From: Oscillospiraceae bacterium
GTDB lineage: Bacteria > Bacillota > Clostridia > Oscillospirales > Acutalibacteraceae
Direction: 5' to 3'
Assembly: GCA_029219165.1 (NCBI GenBank)
Contig: JAQXSW010000007.1
Location: forward strand, 124,001-188,000
Length of the DNA: 64,000 bases
Shown here piece after piece: positions 1 to 11,492 of this stretch. The notes beneath the pieces are model-generated. The model made no database searches. It was not told the DNA's origin and saw only the letters and a program-made list of their open reading frames with translations. The position numbers and the translations under genes are program-made. Position 1 is the stretch's first letter; every line of letters begins with the position of its first letter.

Positions 1-2300
<2,300 letters not shown>

Positions 2301-2316
<16 letters not shown>

Positions 2317-3401
2317 AATTTTCCTCCTTTTATTTCAAAAACCTTTCCTTCTTTTACTCTTAATATTTCAGCAGGGTTACAACAAGTTATGAAAACTTGC
2401 CATCCTTCTATATGATTTAAAATAAAATCTTGTCTTCCCTGATCTAATTCACTCATTACATCATCTAAAAATGCTACTGGTTGTTTTCCTGTAATTTTTT
2501 TTATTACAGCAGCTTCCGACATTTTTAATGCTAATGCACAAGATCTTTTTTGCCCCTGTGAACCATATATTTTAACTGACATATTATCTAATTGTATTAG
2601 TATGTCATCCCTATGAGGACCAACTGAAGTTGTTTTATTAAATAAATCTTCTTTTCTACTTTTTTTTAAAAATTCCAAATATTCATCTTTCATTTCTTCT
2701 CTTTTGTTACTTTCAAAAGAATTAGAAGTTTCATAAAAAAGGGTCATTTCTTCTTTTTTATTTGATATTCCTCCATATATAGATGAAATAAATGGATATA
2801 ACTCCTCTATATATTTTTTTCTTTGTTCAATTATTGCCGAACCATAAATGGCAAGCCTTTCATCCCAAATATCTAACGTATCTAATAGCTCAGAATGATA
2901 ATTGATATCTTTTAATAATTGATTTCTCTGAGCAAGAATTTTGTTGTAATCACTTAGTATATTTGCATATTTTGGTTTTAATTGACAAAGGGCCATATTT
3001 ATGAATTTTCTTCTTTCTATTGGACCACCTTGAACAAGAGATAAATGTGAAGGAGCAAATATCATACCTAAAAATTCTCCAAAAATTTTATTAGATGAAT
3101 CGTATGATATTCCGTCTAAAAGAATTTGTTTTTTTTCTTCAATTGTTATTTGGGCTTCTCTTTCTCTTTCATCATCATAGAAATTAATATTAATTTTTGA
3201 AAATGTCTTATCTTTTTTTATTATTTCTTTATCTTTTGCTCCACGAAATGATTTACATCCTGTAAATAACCATAATGCTTCTATGATATTTGTTTTTCCT
3301 TGAGCATTTTCTCCAAAAATTATATTTACCCCATTAGAAGGTTCAAAATTGATATTTTCAATATTTCTATAATTTTGAAGTTCAAGAGAATTAATTCTCA
3401 T
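2301..3401 (-). CDS. recF: DNA replication and repair protein RecF
   Basis: SMC-like ATPase that helps load RecA at gaps and stalled forks (RecFOR pathway). At 366 residues it has the normal family length. The Walker A motif FGENAQGKTNIIEALW lies near residue 30. The later signature GSQGQKRSCALALK and the Walker B/D-loop segment PVAFLDDVMSELD are present. It overlaps yaaA upstream by 11 bp and remB downstream by 16 bp, so the genes are almost certainly co-transcribed from dnaN or dnaA. Lysine and asparagine are abundant, in keeping with the AT-rich codon use of this segment. Confidence 0.97.
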
Positions 3402-3630
3402 TTTTTAAAACCTCATATTTAATATTTTCATATTCAAAAATAGAACTTGGATATAATTTTTTTCCTCTCATTGTACATACTTCATTATTTACTTTAATTA
3501 ATCCATCTTTTATAAGTAATTTTGCTTGACCACCTGTTTCAACTATTCCAGCTAGTTTTAATGCATTATCAAGAGTAATAAATTTTGTATTTATAAAAAT
3601 GTATTTTTTACTTTTTACTTTAATTTTCAT
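3391..3630 (-). CDS. yaaA: S4-domain RNA-binding protein YaaA
   Basis: A 79-residue S4-like RNA-binding protein. The core TLDNALKLAGIVETGGQAKLLIKDGLIKVNNEV fits the alpha-L RNA-binding fold (family written here in two parts: TLDNALKLAG, then ETGGQAKLLIKDG and VNNEV). The gene order dnaN-yaaA-recF is characteristic of Firmicutes; the B. subtilis homologue (yaaA, also called rlbA) has been connected with 50S subunit maturation. It overlaps dnaN by 11 bp and recF by 11 bp, which indicates translational coupling. Nothing unusual is visible. Confidence 0.88.
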   Translation of the reverse strand: MKIKVKSKKYIFINTKFITLDNALKLAGIVETGGQAKLLIKDGLIKVNNEVCTMRGKKLYPSSIFEYENIKYEVLKNEN

Positions 3631-4726
3631 TTTTTAATCTTACTGGAAGTACAAGGAATAAAAATTTATTTCCTTCTGGTGGAATAATTGTAATTGGGGA
3701 AAGTGGACCGTTTAAAGTTATTTTTACTTCTTCAATATCACATGCTCTTAATGCATCTAATAAAAATCTATTATTAAATCCAATTTCTACTCTGTTTCCC
3801 TCGATTTGTGCACTTATTCTATCATTTGATGTACCAAGTGATGTTACTGTTGATATTTTTATTATATTTTCATCAAAAATACAACGAAGAGGGCTTTTTA
3901 ATCTATCTGTAATAAGTATAGATGTTCTTTCAATACTATTAATCATTTGTTTAACATTTACTTTTACTTCTGTTGTGAGACTTTTTGGAATTGCAGCTCT
4001 ATAATCTAAAAATTCTCCATCTAATAATCTTGAAATTATACTATAATTTCCAATATCAAAAATTATATGCCTTTTTGCAATATTCATTGAAATTACATCA
4101 CTGTTATCAATTAATTTTATAACTTCTGATAATGTTTTTGCAGGAACAATAAAAGATATATCTTCCCCAGAATATTTAATTTCTTCAGTTCTAATAGCAA
4201 GTCTAAATCCATCAACTGCTATTAATTTTATTTCTCCTCTTTTTATTTCAAATTTTATTCCCGTATGTACTATTTTTGTATCATTTGTTGAAACAGCAAA
4301 TATTGTTTGTTTAATCATATCTCTTAAAATATTACTTTCAACAATAATAGGAAAACCACCTTGTACTGTTGGTAATTCCGGATATTCTTCTGCTGCAATA
4401 CCTACAATTTTATATTCTACCTCTCCACATCTAATAACACATAATTGTCTTTCATCTGCTTCAATTATTACTTTTTCTGCCGGTAATTTTCTTAAAATAT
4501 CACATAAAATTCTTGCATTAAGAATTATACTTCCTGCTTCCTCAACTTTAGCTTCTATTGATGTATTTATACCTACTTCAAGATCATATCCTGTAAGTAA
4601 TAATTCGTTTCCAATTGCTTTCATATAAATACCTTCTATTGCAGGTATTGATGTTTTTGTTGATACTACTCTTTGAACATTTTGACATGCTTCACTTAGT
4701 AATTCAGAATTACATGTAATTTTCAT
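3620..4726 (-). CDS. dnaN: DNA polymerase III beta sliding clamp
   Basis: Processivity clamp that tethers DNA polymerase III to DNA and recruits repair factors. At 368 residues it has the three repeated clamp domains: MKITCNSELLSEACQNVQRVVS at the N-terminus, an internal KTLSEVIKLID segment, and the C-terminal ending PEGNKFLFLVLPVRL, which is typical of bacterial clamps. The start has a good ribosome binding site (GGAGG read on the minus strand at about 4735). It lies downstream of dnaA across a 223-bp gap that probably holds its promoter and origin elements, and it overlaps yaaA at its 3' end. Confidence 0.97.
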   Translation of the reverse strand: MKITCNSELLSEACQNVQRVVSTKTSIPAIEGIYMKAIGNELLLTGYDLEVGINTSIEAKVEEAGSIILNARILCDILRKLPAEKVIIEADERQLCVIRCGEVEYKIVGIAAEEYPELPTVQGGFPIIVESNILRDMIKQTIFAVSTNDTKIVHTGIKFEIKRGEIKLIAVDGFRLAIRTEEIKYSGEDISFIVPAKTLSEVIKLIDNSDVISMNIAKRHIIFDIGNYSIISRLLDGEFLDYRAAIPKSLTTEVKVNVKQMINSIERTSILITDRLKSPLRCIFDENIIKISTVTSLGTSNDRISAQIEGNRVEIGFNNRFLLDALRACDIEEVKITLNGPLSPITIIPPEGNKFLFLVLPVRLKNEN

Positions 4727-4949
4727 ATAAAAACCTCCGTTGGATTATTTAATAAAATGGAAATATAATTTTTTAATATTAATAATAATGTCAGTTAAAA
4801 ATTATAAAAACCTAAGTTTTTCTTTACTAATAAAGAAATTTTTTTAAGAAAAGAAAAAATTAAAATTTATAATTTTTTGTGTATAATGTGAAAAAATTTG
4901 ATGTAAAAATAAAAATGTTAAAAACTTATTGTTAATTGTTGAAAACTTG
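4727..4949. other. dnaA-dnaN intergenic region with DnaA-box-like 9-mers (candidate oriC)
   Basis: A 223-bp very AT-rich gap. Read on the minus strand (dnaA to dnaN direction) it contains TTTTCAACA (4937-4945), then TTTTTCACA (4887-4895) directly abutting TTATACACA (4878-4886). The last is one base from the consensus DnaA box TTATCCACA and the others are weaker relatives. A long A/T tract lies immediately downstream (about 4780-4870). In B. subtilis the DnaA-dependent unwinding site is also in the dnaA-dnaN gap next to adjacent boxes. The origin role is inference; no perfect TTATCCACA is present. Confidence 0.5.
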
Positions 4950-6290
4950 TTAAATATTAGAGGAGTTTTCATTAATATTATTAATAATACTTTGAATGGT
5001 TGATTTGGTTGAAGAATTTGTTTCCATATCTTTTTCAACTTCTTTTATATTATATATTACAGTTGAATGATGTTTACCTCCAAATTTTTCACCAATTTGT
5101 TCCATTGGTAGAGAAGTAATTTCTCTTACAATATACATTGCAGCCTGTCTTGCTTTAGAAATATTTGCATTTCTTTTATTTGATAAAATATTTTCAGGTG
5201 TGGTTCCATAAGTTCTTGCAACTTCATTTATTATTTTATCAATTGTAACAGGAATAGGTTGATTATCAGAGAGCATATCACGTATTGCTTTTTGAGCTAT
5301 TAAAATAGAAGGTTCATGGCCACTAATTGTACAAAGAGCATTTATTTTTTTTACTGCTCCTTCAAGTTGTCTAATATTATTTTTTATTTTTTCTGCTATG
5401 TATTGAACAACTTCATCCGGTAAATTCAAATTCATTAGATTAGCTTTTCTTTTTATTATTGCCATTCGAGTTTCTATATCAGGAGGCTGAATATCAGCAA
5501 GAAGACCCCACTCAAATCTTGTTTTTAATCTATCTTCTAAAAGAGATATTTCTTTTGGTGGTCTATCTGATGTAAGAACAATTTGCTTATTATCCTGAAA
5601 AAGAGCATTAAATGTATGAAAGAATTGTTCTTGTGTTTGAACTTTGCCGGCAATAAATTGAATATCATCTACTAAAAGAATATCAGCTGTTCTATATTTA
5701 TTATGAAAATCATTCATTTGTTGTTTTCCAAGAGCATTGACGAGATCGTTTGTAAAATCTTCACCACTTGTATATATAATTTTTGAATTTGAATTATTCT
5801 TTTTTATTTCATAACAAATAGCATTTAAAAGATGAGTTTTTCCTAATCCGGAATTACCATAAATAAAAAGTGGGTTATATGCTTGTCCGGGATTATTTGC
5901 AACAGATAAAGCAGCTGCATGAGCAAATTTATTTGATGCTCCAACAATAAAAGTATCAAATGTTAATTCATATTTTGTATTATCAAAAGTATTATTATCA
6001 TTTTTTAATGAAGAGGAAGATTCAGTTATATTTTGAGAAATAGAAGAATCTTGTGTAATAATTTCAATATCTATTTTAAAACCCATTGTATTCTCAAAAG
6101 CTTCATTTAATAGATCCATAAATTTACTTCTAACTATATTTGCTTTAAATTCACTTGTTAAAAGAACAATTTTATTATCTTCAAAAGAAAGCATAGTTAA
6201 TGGTTCAAGCCAAAGAGAATAAATTGTTTCTGTAACGTGATCTTTACAATATTGTTTAGCTAATGTCCAAACTTCAGAATATGATTCCAT
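4950..6290 (-). CDS. dnaA: Chromosomal replication initiator DnaA
   Basis: AAA+ initiator that binds DnaA boxes and opens oriC. It has 446 residues. Domain I is at 1-80 (VWTLAKQYCKDHVTETIYSLW), followed by a short Asn/Ser-rich linker. The AAA+ core has Walker A GNSGLGKTHLL near residue 147 and Walker B ILLVDDIQF. The C-terminal helix-turn-helix carries the family signature GGKHHSTV (near 420). The ATG at 6290 is preceded by AGAAGGAGAG. A likely sigma-A promoter lies upstream (6382-6410). It is transcribed away from rpmH, the classic Firmicute arrangement. Confidence 0.98.
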   Translation of the reverse strand: MESYSEVWTLAKQYCKDHVTETIYSLWLEPLTMLSFEDNKIVLLTSEFKANIVRSKFMDLLNEAFENTMGFKIDIEIITQDSSISQNITESSSSLKNDNNTFDNTKYELTFDTFIVGASNKFAHAAALSVANNPGQAYNPLFIYGNSGLGKTHLLNAICYEIKKNNSNSKIIYTSGEDFTNDLVNALGKQQMNDFHNKYRTADILLVDDIQFIAGKVQTQEQFFHTFNALFQDNKQIVLTSDRPPKEISLLEDRLKTRFEWGLLADIQPPDIETRMAIIKRKANLMNLNLPDEVVQYIAEKIKNNIRQLEGAVKKINALCTISGHEPSILIAQKAIRDMLSDNQPIPVTIDKIINEVARTYGTTPENILSNKRNANISKARQAAMYIVREITSLPMEQIGEKFGGKHHSTVIYNIKEVEKDMETNSSTKSTIQSIINNINENSSNI

Positions 6291-6381
6291 AGGGACTATT
6301 CTCTCCTTCTGTCTTGTTTAATAATATATATAATTAATTTAGGATATTATAATATATAATAAAATACATATTAACTAATAA

Positions 6382-6410
6382 ATATTAACATAATAAATAT
6401 AAATTTTCAA
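6382..6410 (-). promoter_or_regulatory. Likely dnaA promoter
   Basis: On the minus strand TTGAAA (6405-6410) is followed after 17 bp by TAATAT (6382-6387). This leaves a leader of roughly 85 nt before the dnaA ATG. It is the best sigma-A-like pair in this AT-rich gap, but AT-rich sequence produces chance matches. Confidence 0.45.
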
Positions 6411-6449
6411 TAATAAAAGACCCTATAGATAAATAATTATAAAGAAAAC

Positions 6450-6479
6450 TTGACATTCAGAGAATCATTATTATATAAT
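6450..6479 (+). promoter_or_regulatory. rpmH-operon promoter
   Basis: TTGACA (6450-6455), an 18-bp spacer and a perfect TATAAT (6474-6479). It stands about 50 bp before the rpmH start codon, suiting a strongly expressed ribosomal protein operon. Confidence 0.8.
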
Positions 6480-6532
6480 TATGTGCCACAAAGGATTAAT
6501 TTTATTTGAAAAAACGAATGGAGGGAAGTTAA

Positions 6533-6667
6533 ATGAAAAGAACATTCCAACCAAAAAAGCGTCATAGAAGCAAAGTTCATGGTTTCAGAGCTAGAATGGC
6601 AGACAGAAATGGAAGAAAAGTTCTTGCTCGTCGTAGAGCAAAGGGCAGAAAGAGTCTTACAGTATAA
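6533..6667 (+). CDS. rpmH: 50S ribosomal protein L34
   Basis: A 44-residue, highly basic protein beginning [22 protein letters not shown], the L34 family hallmark, with the conserved [18 protein letters not shown]-terminus. It is preceded by GGAGGGAAG and a strong promoter (6450-6479). It begins the rpmH-rnpA-yidD-yidC-jag run that flanks dnaA in most bacteria. L34 sits in the large ribosomal subunit. Length and sequence are fully typical. Confidence 0.98.
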   Translation: MKRTFQPKKRHRSKVHGFRARMADRNGRKVLARRRAKGRKSLTV

Positions 6668-6679
6668 AGGACGATCAAT

Positions 6680-7030
6680 TTGTCTGGATCAGTAATTTTA
6701 AACCGTAATAACGACTTTAGGAGAATATATTCAAAGGGTATCTCTATAACTAATCCTGCACTGGTTACATATTTTATGAAAAACCGTGCGGGAATTTGTC
6801 GTATAGGCATAACAACAAGTAAAAAAATAGGGAATGCCGTTGAAAGAAATAAATCAAAAAGACTCGTAAGAGCAGCATTTTTTGAAGTTAACAAAGAATA
6901 TGGAAAATATTTAACGGGTTATGATTTTATTTTTGTTTGTCGTGTAAAAACAAGGTATAAAAAAAGTACTGATATTAAAACCGTAATGATTTCTCAATTA
7001 CAGAGTGCAGGTATTATTCCTAAACCTTAA
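6680..7030 (+). CDS. rnpA: Ribonuclease P protein component
   Basis: Protein subunit of RNase P, which assists the RNA subunit in maturing tRNA 5' ends. It has 116 residues with the family features NNDFRRIYSKG near the N-terminus and the RNR motif region NAVERNKSKRLVRAAF. The start is TTG at 6680, placed after AAAGGAC (6667-6672); no ATG is available at the right distance from the conserved N-terminus. It lies 12 bp after rpmH, so the two are co-transcribed. Confidence 0.95.
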   Translation: MSGSVILNRNNDFRRIYSKGISITNPALVTYFMKNRAGICRIGITTSKKIGNAVERNKSKRLVRAAFFEVNKEYGKYLTGYDFIFVCRVKTRYKKSTDIKTVMISQLQSAGIIPKP

Positions 7031-7042
7031 TGTTAGAGTGTT

Positions 7043-7291
7043 ATGAAAAAATTCTTAATTAATCTTATTAAATTTTACAGAAAGCACATATCACCTAAAC
7101 TTCCACCTATGTGCAAATATTATCCAACATGTTCCGAATATGGAATAACGGCAATAGAAAGATTTGGAGTAGTTAAAGGATCTCTTTTAACTATTTGGAG
7201 GATAATAAGATGTAGTCCTCTTACATCAGGCGGATATGATCCTGTTCCAAACGTCAAATATAAGGGAATAACATTGAACAGGAGGGGATAA
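7043..7291 (+). CDS. yidD: Membrane protein insertion efficiency factor YidD
   Basis: Small protein (82 residues) of the YidD/UPF0161 family, thought to assist YidC-dependent membrane insertion. It has an N-terminal amphipathic helix ([19 protein letters not shown]), the conserved [10 protein letters not shown] motif and the downstream [17 protein letters not shown] block. It lies between rnpA and yidC, one base before yidC, as in most bacteria. Confidence 0.95.
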   Translation: MKKFLINLIKFYRKHISPKLPPMCKYYPTCSEYGITAIERFGVVKGSLLTIWRIIRCSPLTSGGYDPVPNVKYKGITLNRRG

Positions 7292-7292
7292 T

Positions 7293-8240
7293 ATGTCATT
7301 TATTTACGACGTTTTATCATACCCTTTTGGCTGGATTCTAAGTTTGCTATATAATATTTTTAATGACAATTATGCAATTGCATTGATTATGTTTACTTTT
7401 TTGGCAAAACTAATTCTTTTACCAAGTTCAATAAGTACACAAAAAAGTCAGGCAAAAAATCTTAGAACAAGAGCCAAATTAGAAAAAATTAGAAAAAAAT
7501 ATGCTGGAGATCAAGCAAGACTCAATGAAGAACTTCAGACCTTTTATCAAAAGGAAGGTTATGGTTCAATGACCGCCGGTTGTGGCACATTGCTTATACA
7601 ATTTCCTATAATTATGGGTCTTTATGGAGCTATTTACAAACCTCTTTCTTACATTATTCGTCTTGATTCTGATACAGTTAGTACTCTTACAAATGCTGTA
7701 ACAAAGCTTGGAATAGAAACAAAAAATGTAAGATTACAAGAAATGGCTGTCTTGTCACATGTTGATGAAATAAAGGCAATTCTTCCAAACGTCTCACAAG
7801 AAGTTTTTGATAAAATTGCAAATTTTGATTTCACAGCATTTGGTTATGATCTTGGTGCAATTCCACTTGAAGTTGGAAAAACAGAGAAAGCATATGTAAT
7901 AGTTCCAATTGTTGCATTTTTAGCAGCAATGCTTAACTCAATTTACAGTTTTATTAAAACAAAAAACCAAAATCCGGATGCAGCAAATAATGCAACTATG
8001 GGATGCATGTTATTATTTATGCCATTTATGTCATTATGGTTAGCATTTCAGTTCCCGGTTGGAATTGGTGTATACTGGGCACTTAATAGTATATTAAGTT
8101 TTATACAGATTGTTGTTTTAAATAAAATATATGAGCCGTCAAAAGTAATTGCAAAAATGATGGTTAATGAAACAAATGATAGAAGATCAAAAGAATTTTC
8201 AAAAAAGAAAGAACTTGAACTTTTATCTAAAGAAAACTAA
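7293..8240 (+). CDS. yidC: Membrane protein insertase YidC/Oxa1
   Basis: Inserts and folds inner-membrane proteins, alone or with Sec. It has 315 residues, the short Gram-positive type without the large periplasmic domain. There are about five hydrophobic segments (near 10-35, 105-130, 185-215, 240-265 and 270-290) and a basic cytoplasmic loop (NLRTRAKLEKIRKKYAGD). There is no obvious lipobox. An insertion between the second and third membrane segments (about 125-185) forms an external loop. An intrinsic terminator follows at 8253-8295. Confidence 0.95.
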   Translation: MSFIYDVLSYPFGWILSLLYNIFNDNYAIALIMFTFLAKLILLPSSISTQKSQAKNLRTRAKLEKIRKKYAGDQARLNEELQTFYQKEGYGSMTAGCGTLLIQFPIIMGLYGAIYKPLSYIIRLDSDTVSTLTNAVTKLGIETKNVRLQEMAVLSHVDEIKAILPNVSQEVFDKIANFDFTAFGYDLGAIPLEVGKTEKAYVIVPIVAFLAAMLNSIYSFIKTKNQNPDAANNATMGCMLLFMPFMSLWLAFQFPVGIGVYWALNSILSFIQIVVLNKIYEPSKVIAKMMVNETNDRRSKEFSKKKELELLSKEN

Positions 8241-8252
8241 ATATTTAGAAAC

Positions 8253-8295
8253 AAAACCACCGTTTTTACTTCTTCCTCTTCATACGGTGGTTTTT
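8253..8295 (+). terminator. Intrinsic terminator after yidC
   Basis: Stem AAAACCACCGT (8253-8263) pairs with ACGGTGGTTTT (8284-8294) around a 20-nt pyrimidine-rich loop, followed by T-rich sequence. It ends the rpmH-yidC transcript or attenuates readthrough into jag. Confidence 0.8.
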
Positions 8296-8332
8296 CAATA
8301 AATTGCGAAAAATCGCACAGGAGGAAAAAATA

Positions 8333-9283
8333 ATGATAAAAGAGGCAGTAGGTACTGGTGCAACTATAGAAGAAGCACAGGCTGCGGCAGTTTTAGCATT
8401 AAATGCTCCAATGAATGCGGAAATTCAAATTGAAGTAATTACTTTTCCAGAAAAGAAAAAATTTGGTCTTTTTGGTGGAAAAGCAGCTGAAGTAAAAGCA
8501 TTTTATGAAGCAAAAGATGAAAAGCCGGCTGAAAAAAAGGTGCCAACAAAATCACAAGAGGAAAAAAAGAAAACTTCAAAACCAGTAAAACCACAAGAAA
8601 AAAAAGAAGTAGAGGAAAAAGAAGAAACTGTTGTTTTTGAAACCGTTTCAATTGACGAGTGCCCGGAAACAGTAAAAAAATCTTACGAATATTTAAAAAC
8701 TGTTATAACCGGAATTGGCGTAGATACGTTCAATATTGAAGTCAACAAAAATGAGAAAGAATTTATTTTCAATGTAACTAGCGAAGAAGATTACAGTATT
8801 CTTATTGGTAGACGTGGAGAAACTTTAGATTCAATACAATATCTTGTAAGACTTGTTGCTAATAAAGGAAAGGATGAAAATTCCTTTTCAAAAATATCAG
8901 TAAATATTGGAAATTATAGACAGAAGAGAGAAACAACACTTAAAGAAATTGCAAGAAAAACCGCATCAAAAGTAAGAAAATACGGAAGAAGCATTTCACT
9001 TGATCCAATGAATCCGTATGAGCGAAGGATTATTCATACGGAAATTTCTGAAATAGATGATGTTGTTTCATATTCTGTTGGTGAAGATGCAGACAGAAAA
9101 GTAATAATTGCACTTGCAGAAGGTGTTAAACCAACACAACCAAGAAAAAATGGTTACAGTGGACATAATAGATCACGTGGAAATAAAGGAAACAAACAAA
9201 ATTCAGTAGATATTCCATCTCGTGCGCCAAGAAGTGATGCAGAAGGATTATCTAGATATGGAAAAATAGAACCAAAATCATAA
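8333..9283 (+). CDS. jag: Jag/KhpB (EloR) RNA-binding protein
   Basis: RNA-binding regulator of cell elongation and envelope synthesis in Gram-positives. It has 316 residues. The N-terminal Jag domain (MIKEAVGTGATIEEAQAAA, with KKFGLFGGKAAEVKAF) is followed by a Lys/Glu/Pro-rich low-complexity linker (about 70-115). A KH domain comes next with the loop IGRRGETLDS, then an R3H domain (ARKTASKVRKYGR, LDPMNPYERRIIHTEI). The start is ATG 8333 after AGGAGG (8319-8324); in-frame sequence upstream is unlikely to be translated. A basic Gly/Asn-rich tail follows the R3H domain. It ends at a bidirectional terminator shared with serS. Confidence 0.94.
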   Translation: MIKEAVGTGATIEEAQAAAVLALNAPMNAEIQIEVITFPEKKKFGLFGGKAAEVKAFYEAKDEKPAEKKVPTKSQEEKKKTSKPVKPQEKKEVEEKEETVVFETVSIDECPETVKKSYEYLKTVITGIGVDTFNIEVNKNEKEFIFNVTSEEDYSILIGRRGETLDSIQYLVRLVANKGKDENSFSKISVNIGNYRQKRETTLKEIARKTASKVRKYGRSISLDPMNPYERRIIHTEISEIDDVVSYSVGEDADRKVIIALAEGVKPTQPRKNGYSGHNRSRGNKGNKQNSVDIPSRAPRSDAEGLSRYGKIEPKS

Positions 9284-9288
9284 AAATG

Positions 9289-9316
9289 CCCCGACTCAAT
9301 TGATGAGTCGGGGTTA
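9289..9316. terminator. Bidirectional terminator between jag and serS
   Basis: CCCCGACTCA (9289-9298) pairs with TGAGTCGGGG (9304-9313), flanked by A-rich sequence on the left and T-rich on the right, so it serves both convergent genes. Confidence 0.9.
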
Positions 9317-9320
9317 TTTA

Positions 9321-10607
9321 TTATTTATTTGGAATTAACTTTTCTTGCCCTCCCATGTAAGGACGAAGAACTTCAGGAATAGATACTGTTCCATCTGATT
9401 TAAGATTGTTTTCAAGAAATGCAATCAACATACGAGGAGGTGCAACAACGGTGTTATTAAGAGTATGAGCAAGATAGTTACCGTTTTCTCCTTTTATTCT
9501 GATTCTAAGTCTTCTAGCTTGAGCATCAGAAAGATTTGAGCAAGATCCAACTTCAAAATACTTTTTTTGACGAGGAGACCACGCTTCAACATCTACAGAT
9601 TTTACCTTTAAATCTGCAAGATCTCCGGAACAGCACTCAAGTGTTCTTACTGGAATATCAAGGGATCTGAATAGATCAACTGTATTTTTCCAAAGTTGGT
9701 CAAACCAATATGGTGAATCTTCTGGTTTACAAACAACGATCATTTCTTGTTTTTCAAATTGGTGTATTCTGTAAACTCCTCTTTCCTCTATTCCATGTGC
9801 GCCTTTTTCTTTTCTAAAGCATGGAGAATAAGAGGTCAATGTTTTTGGAAGCTCTGATTCCGGAATTTGTTGATCAATAAATTTTCCTATCATTGAATGT
9901 TCTGATGTTCCGATGAGGTATAAGTCCTCACCTTCTATTTTATACATCATTGCATCCATTTCAGCAAAACTCATTACACCATCAACTACTGCACTTCTAA
10001 TCATATATGGAGGAATACAGTAAGTGAAGCCTCTGTTTATCATAAAATCACGAGCATATGCAAGTACTGCAGAATGGAGTCTTGCAATATCTCCCATAAG
10101 GTAATAAAAACCATTACCTGCAACTCGTCCTGCGGCATCAAGATCAATACCGTTAAATGTTTCCATTATGTCGGTGTGATACGGAACCTCAAAATCAGGA
10201 ACTACAGGTTCGCCGTATTTTTGAACCTCAACGTTTTCAGAGTCGTCTTTTCCTATTGGAACAGAAGGATCAATGATGTTTGGGATAATCATCATGATTT
10301 GTGTTACTTTATCTGTTAGTTCGGTTTGTTTTTTTGATAATTCTTCAAGTTCCTTTGCTTGAGCAGTTACTTGTTCACGAAGAGACATTGCTTCTTCTTT
10401 TTTGCCTTGACCCATTAATGAGCCAATTTCTTTTGATAGTTTGTTTCTGTTAGCACGGAGTTCATCTGCGCGAATAATAGTTTGTCTTTTTTCTTCGTCA
10501 AGCGCAATTACTTCATCAACCAATGGTAGTTTATCATCTTGAAATTTTTTCTTAATGTTTTCTTTAACTATATCTGGATTTTCTCTTAAAAACTTAATAT
10601 CAATCAT
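9321..10607 (-). CDS. serS: Seryl-tRNA synthetase
   Basis: Class II synthetase charging tRNA-Ser. It has 428 residues. The N-terminal coiled-coil arm is about 1-110 (MIDIKFLRENPDIVKENIKKK). The catalytic core has motif 2 FRKEKGAHGIEERGVYRIHQFEK and motif 3 NTVVAPPRMLIAFLENN (both conserved). It begins 12 bp after the parB stop, so it appears to be the third gene of a parA-parB-serS operon. The leader is far too short for a T-box, so tRNA-dependent control is not evident. Confidence 0.97.
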   Translation of the reverse strand: MIDIKFLRENPDIVKENIKKKFQDDKLPLVDEVIALDEEKRQTIIRADELRANRNKLSKEIGSLMGQGKKEEAMSLREQVTAQAKELEELSKKQTELTDKVTQIMMIIPNIIDPSVPIGKDDSENVEVQKYGEPVVPDFEVPYHTDIMETFNGIDLDAAGRVAGNGFYYLMGDIARLHSAVLAYARDFMINRGFTYCIPPYMIRSAVVDGVMSFAEMDAMMYKIEGEDLYLIGTSEHSMIGKFIDQQIPESELPKTLTSYSPCFRKEKGAHGIEERGVYRIHQFEKQEMIVVCKPEDSPYWFDQLWKNTVDLFRSLDIPVRTLECCSGDLADLKVKSVDVEAWSPRQKKYFEVGSCSNLSDAQARRLRIRIKGENGNYLAHTLNNTVVAPPRMLIAFLENNLKSDGTVSIPEVLRPYMGGQEKLIPNK

Positions 10608-10619
10608 TGTTTGTCTCCT

Positions 10620-11492
10620 TTATTCTACGTCCAGCTGATCAGACAGTTGTTTTAGGTCGTCTTTATTGAAGAATTCTATTTCAACAGAACCTCCTGTTTT
10701 TGTAACTATAACCCTAACTTTTCTTCCAAGTGTATTTGAAAGTGCTAATTCAACTTCATCATAAAATGTATCTCTTGATGGCTTTCTTTTTGTTTTAACT
10801 TCTTTGCCCTTTTCCTCGGCAACCATTTTGGATAGTTTTTCAACGTCTCGTACAGATAAATCTTTATTAATAACATCATTAGCAACTTTTATCATATCTG
10901 CTTGTGATTCGAAAGAAAGAAGAGCTCTTGCATGTCCTGCTGCAATTTTTCCTTCTCTTGCAAGATCACGTACTTCTCTTGGAAGATTTAAAAGACGTAA
11001 TGCATTTGCAATAGCCGGACGAGATTTGCCAACACGAGAAGCGGCTTCTTCTTGTGTTAAATTATAACGCTCAATTAATAACTGAAGACCTTCTGCTTCT
11101 TCAATTGGATTTAAGTCTTCACGTTGAAGGTTTTCAATCAGAGCAAATTCCATTGCTTGCTCATCTGACATTTCTTTTATGACAACGGGAACTTCAGTGA
11201 GCCCAACCATTCTTGACGCTCTCCATCTTCTTTCACCGGCAATAAGCTGATACGTTCCATCCGTCATTGGTCGAACAAGGAGAGGTTGAAGAATTCCATT
11301 TCTCTCAATACTACTTGCAAGTTCAGCCAGCGCTTTTTCATCAAAAGTTTTTCTCGGCTGTTCTTTGTTTGGTTCTATATCTGTAAGCCTTAAAGTTGTT
11401 TGGCTATGTTGCTCTATATCATCTACAGCGTTATCAGTAAAAAGGGCATCAAGACCTCTGCCTAATCCATTTCTTTTAGCCAAATTTGTCAC
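10620..11492 (-). CDS. parB: Chromosome partitioning protein ParB (Spo0J)
   Basis: CTP-dependent DNA clamp that loads at parS and spreads, recruiting SMC and stimulating ParA. It has 290 residues. The N-terminus [13 protein letters not shown] carries the ParA-stimulating region. The CTPase/ParB motif is seen as [15 protein letters not shown] (GERRxRA) and the helix-turn-helix as [26 protein letters not shown]-terminal dimerisation domain follows. The start overlaps the parA stop by 4 bp (ATGA). Three candidate parS sites lie within the next 4 kb. Confidence 0.96.
   Translation of the reverse strand: MTNLAKRNGLGRGLDALFTDNAVDDIEQHSQTTLRLTDIEPNKEQPRKTFDEKALAELASSIERNGILQPLLVRPMTDGTYQLIAGERRWRASRMVGLTEVPVVIKEMSDEQAMEFALIENLQREDLNPIEEAEGLQLLIERYNLTQEEAASRVGKSRPAIANALRLLNLPREVRDLAREGKIAAGHARALLSFESQADMIKVANDVINKDLSVRDVEKLSKMVAEEKGKEVKTKRKPSRDTFYDEVELALSNTLGRKVRVIVTKTGGSVEIEFFNKDDLKQLSDQLDVE

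Larger units (their letters stand above)
6291..6532. other. AT-rich divergent region between dnaA and rpmH
   Basis: A 242-bp gap made largely of A/T runs (about 6310-6445), with divergent promoters for dnaA and rpmH. In many Firmicutes this gap holds a DnaA-box cluster. Here I see no TTATCCACA or close variant on either strand; the nearest thing is a GTGCCACAAA at 6483-6492. It may serve as an unwinding element or simply as a promoter region. Confidence 0.5.

Noticed and set aside
4844-5038. Short minus-strand open frame overlapping the end of dnaA
   Set aside because: It is out of frame with dnaA, Lys/Phe/Ile-rich as expected from AT-rich DNA, and lacks a ribosome binding site.
9170-9190. 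TCACGTGG in jag resembling parS
   Set aside because: Only the central CACGTG and a few flanking bases match; both half-sites have several mismatches.
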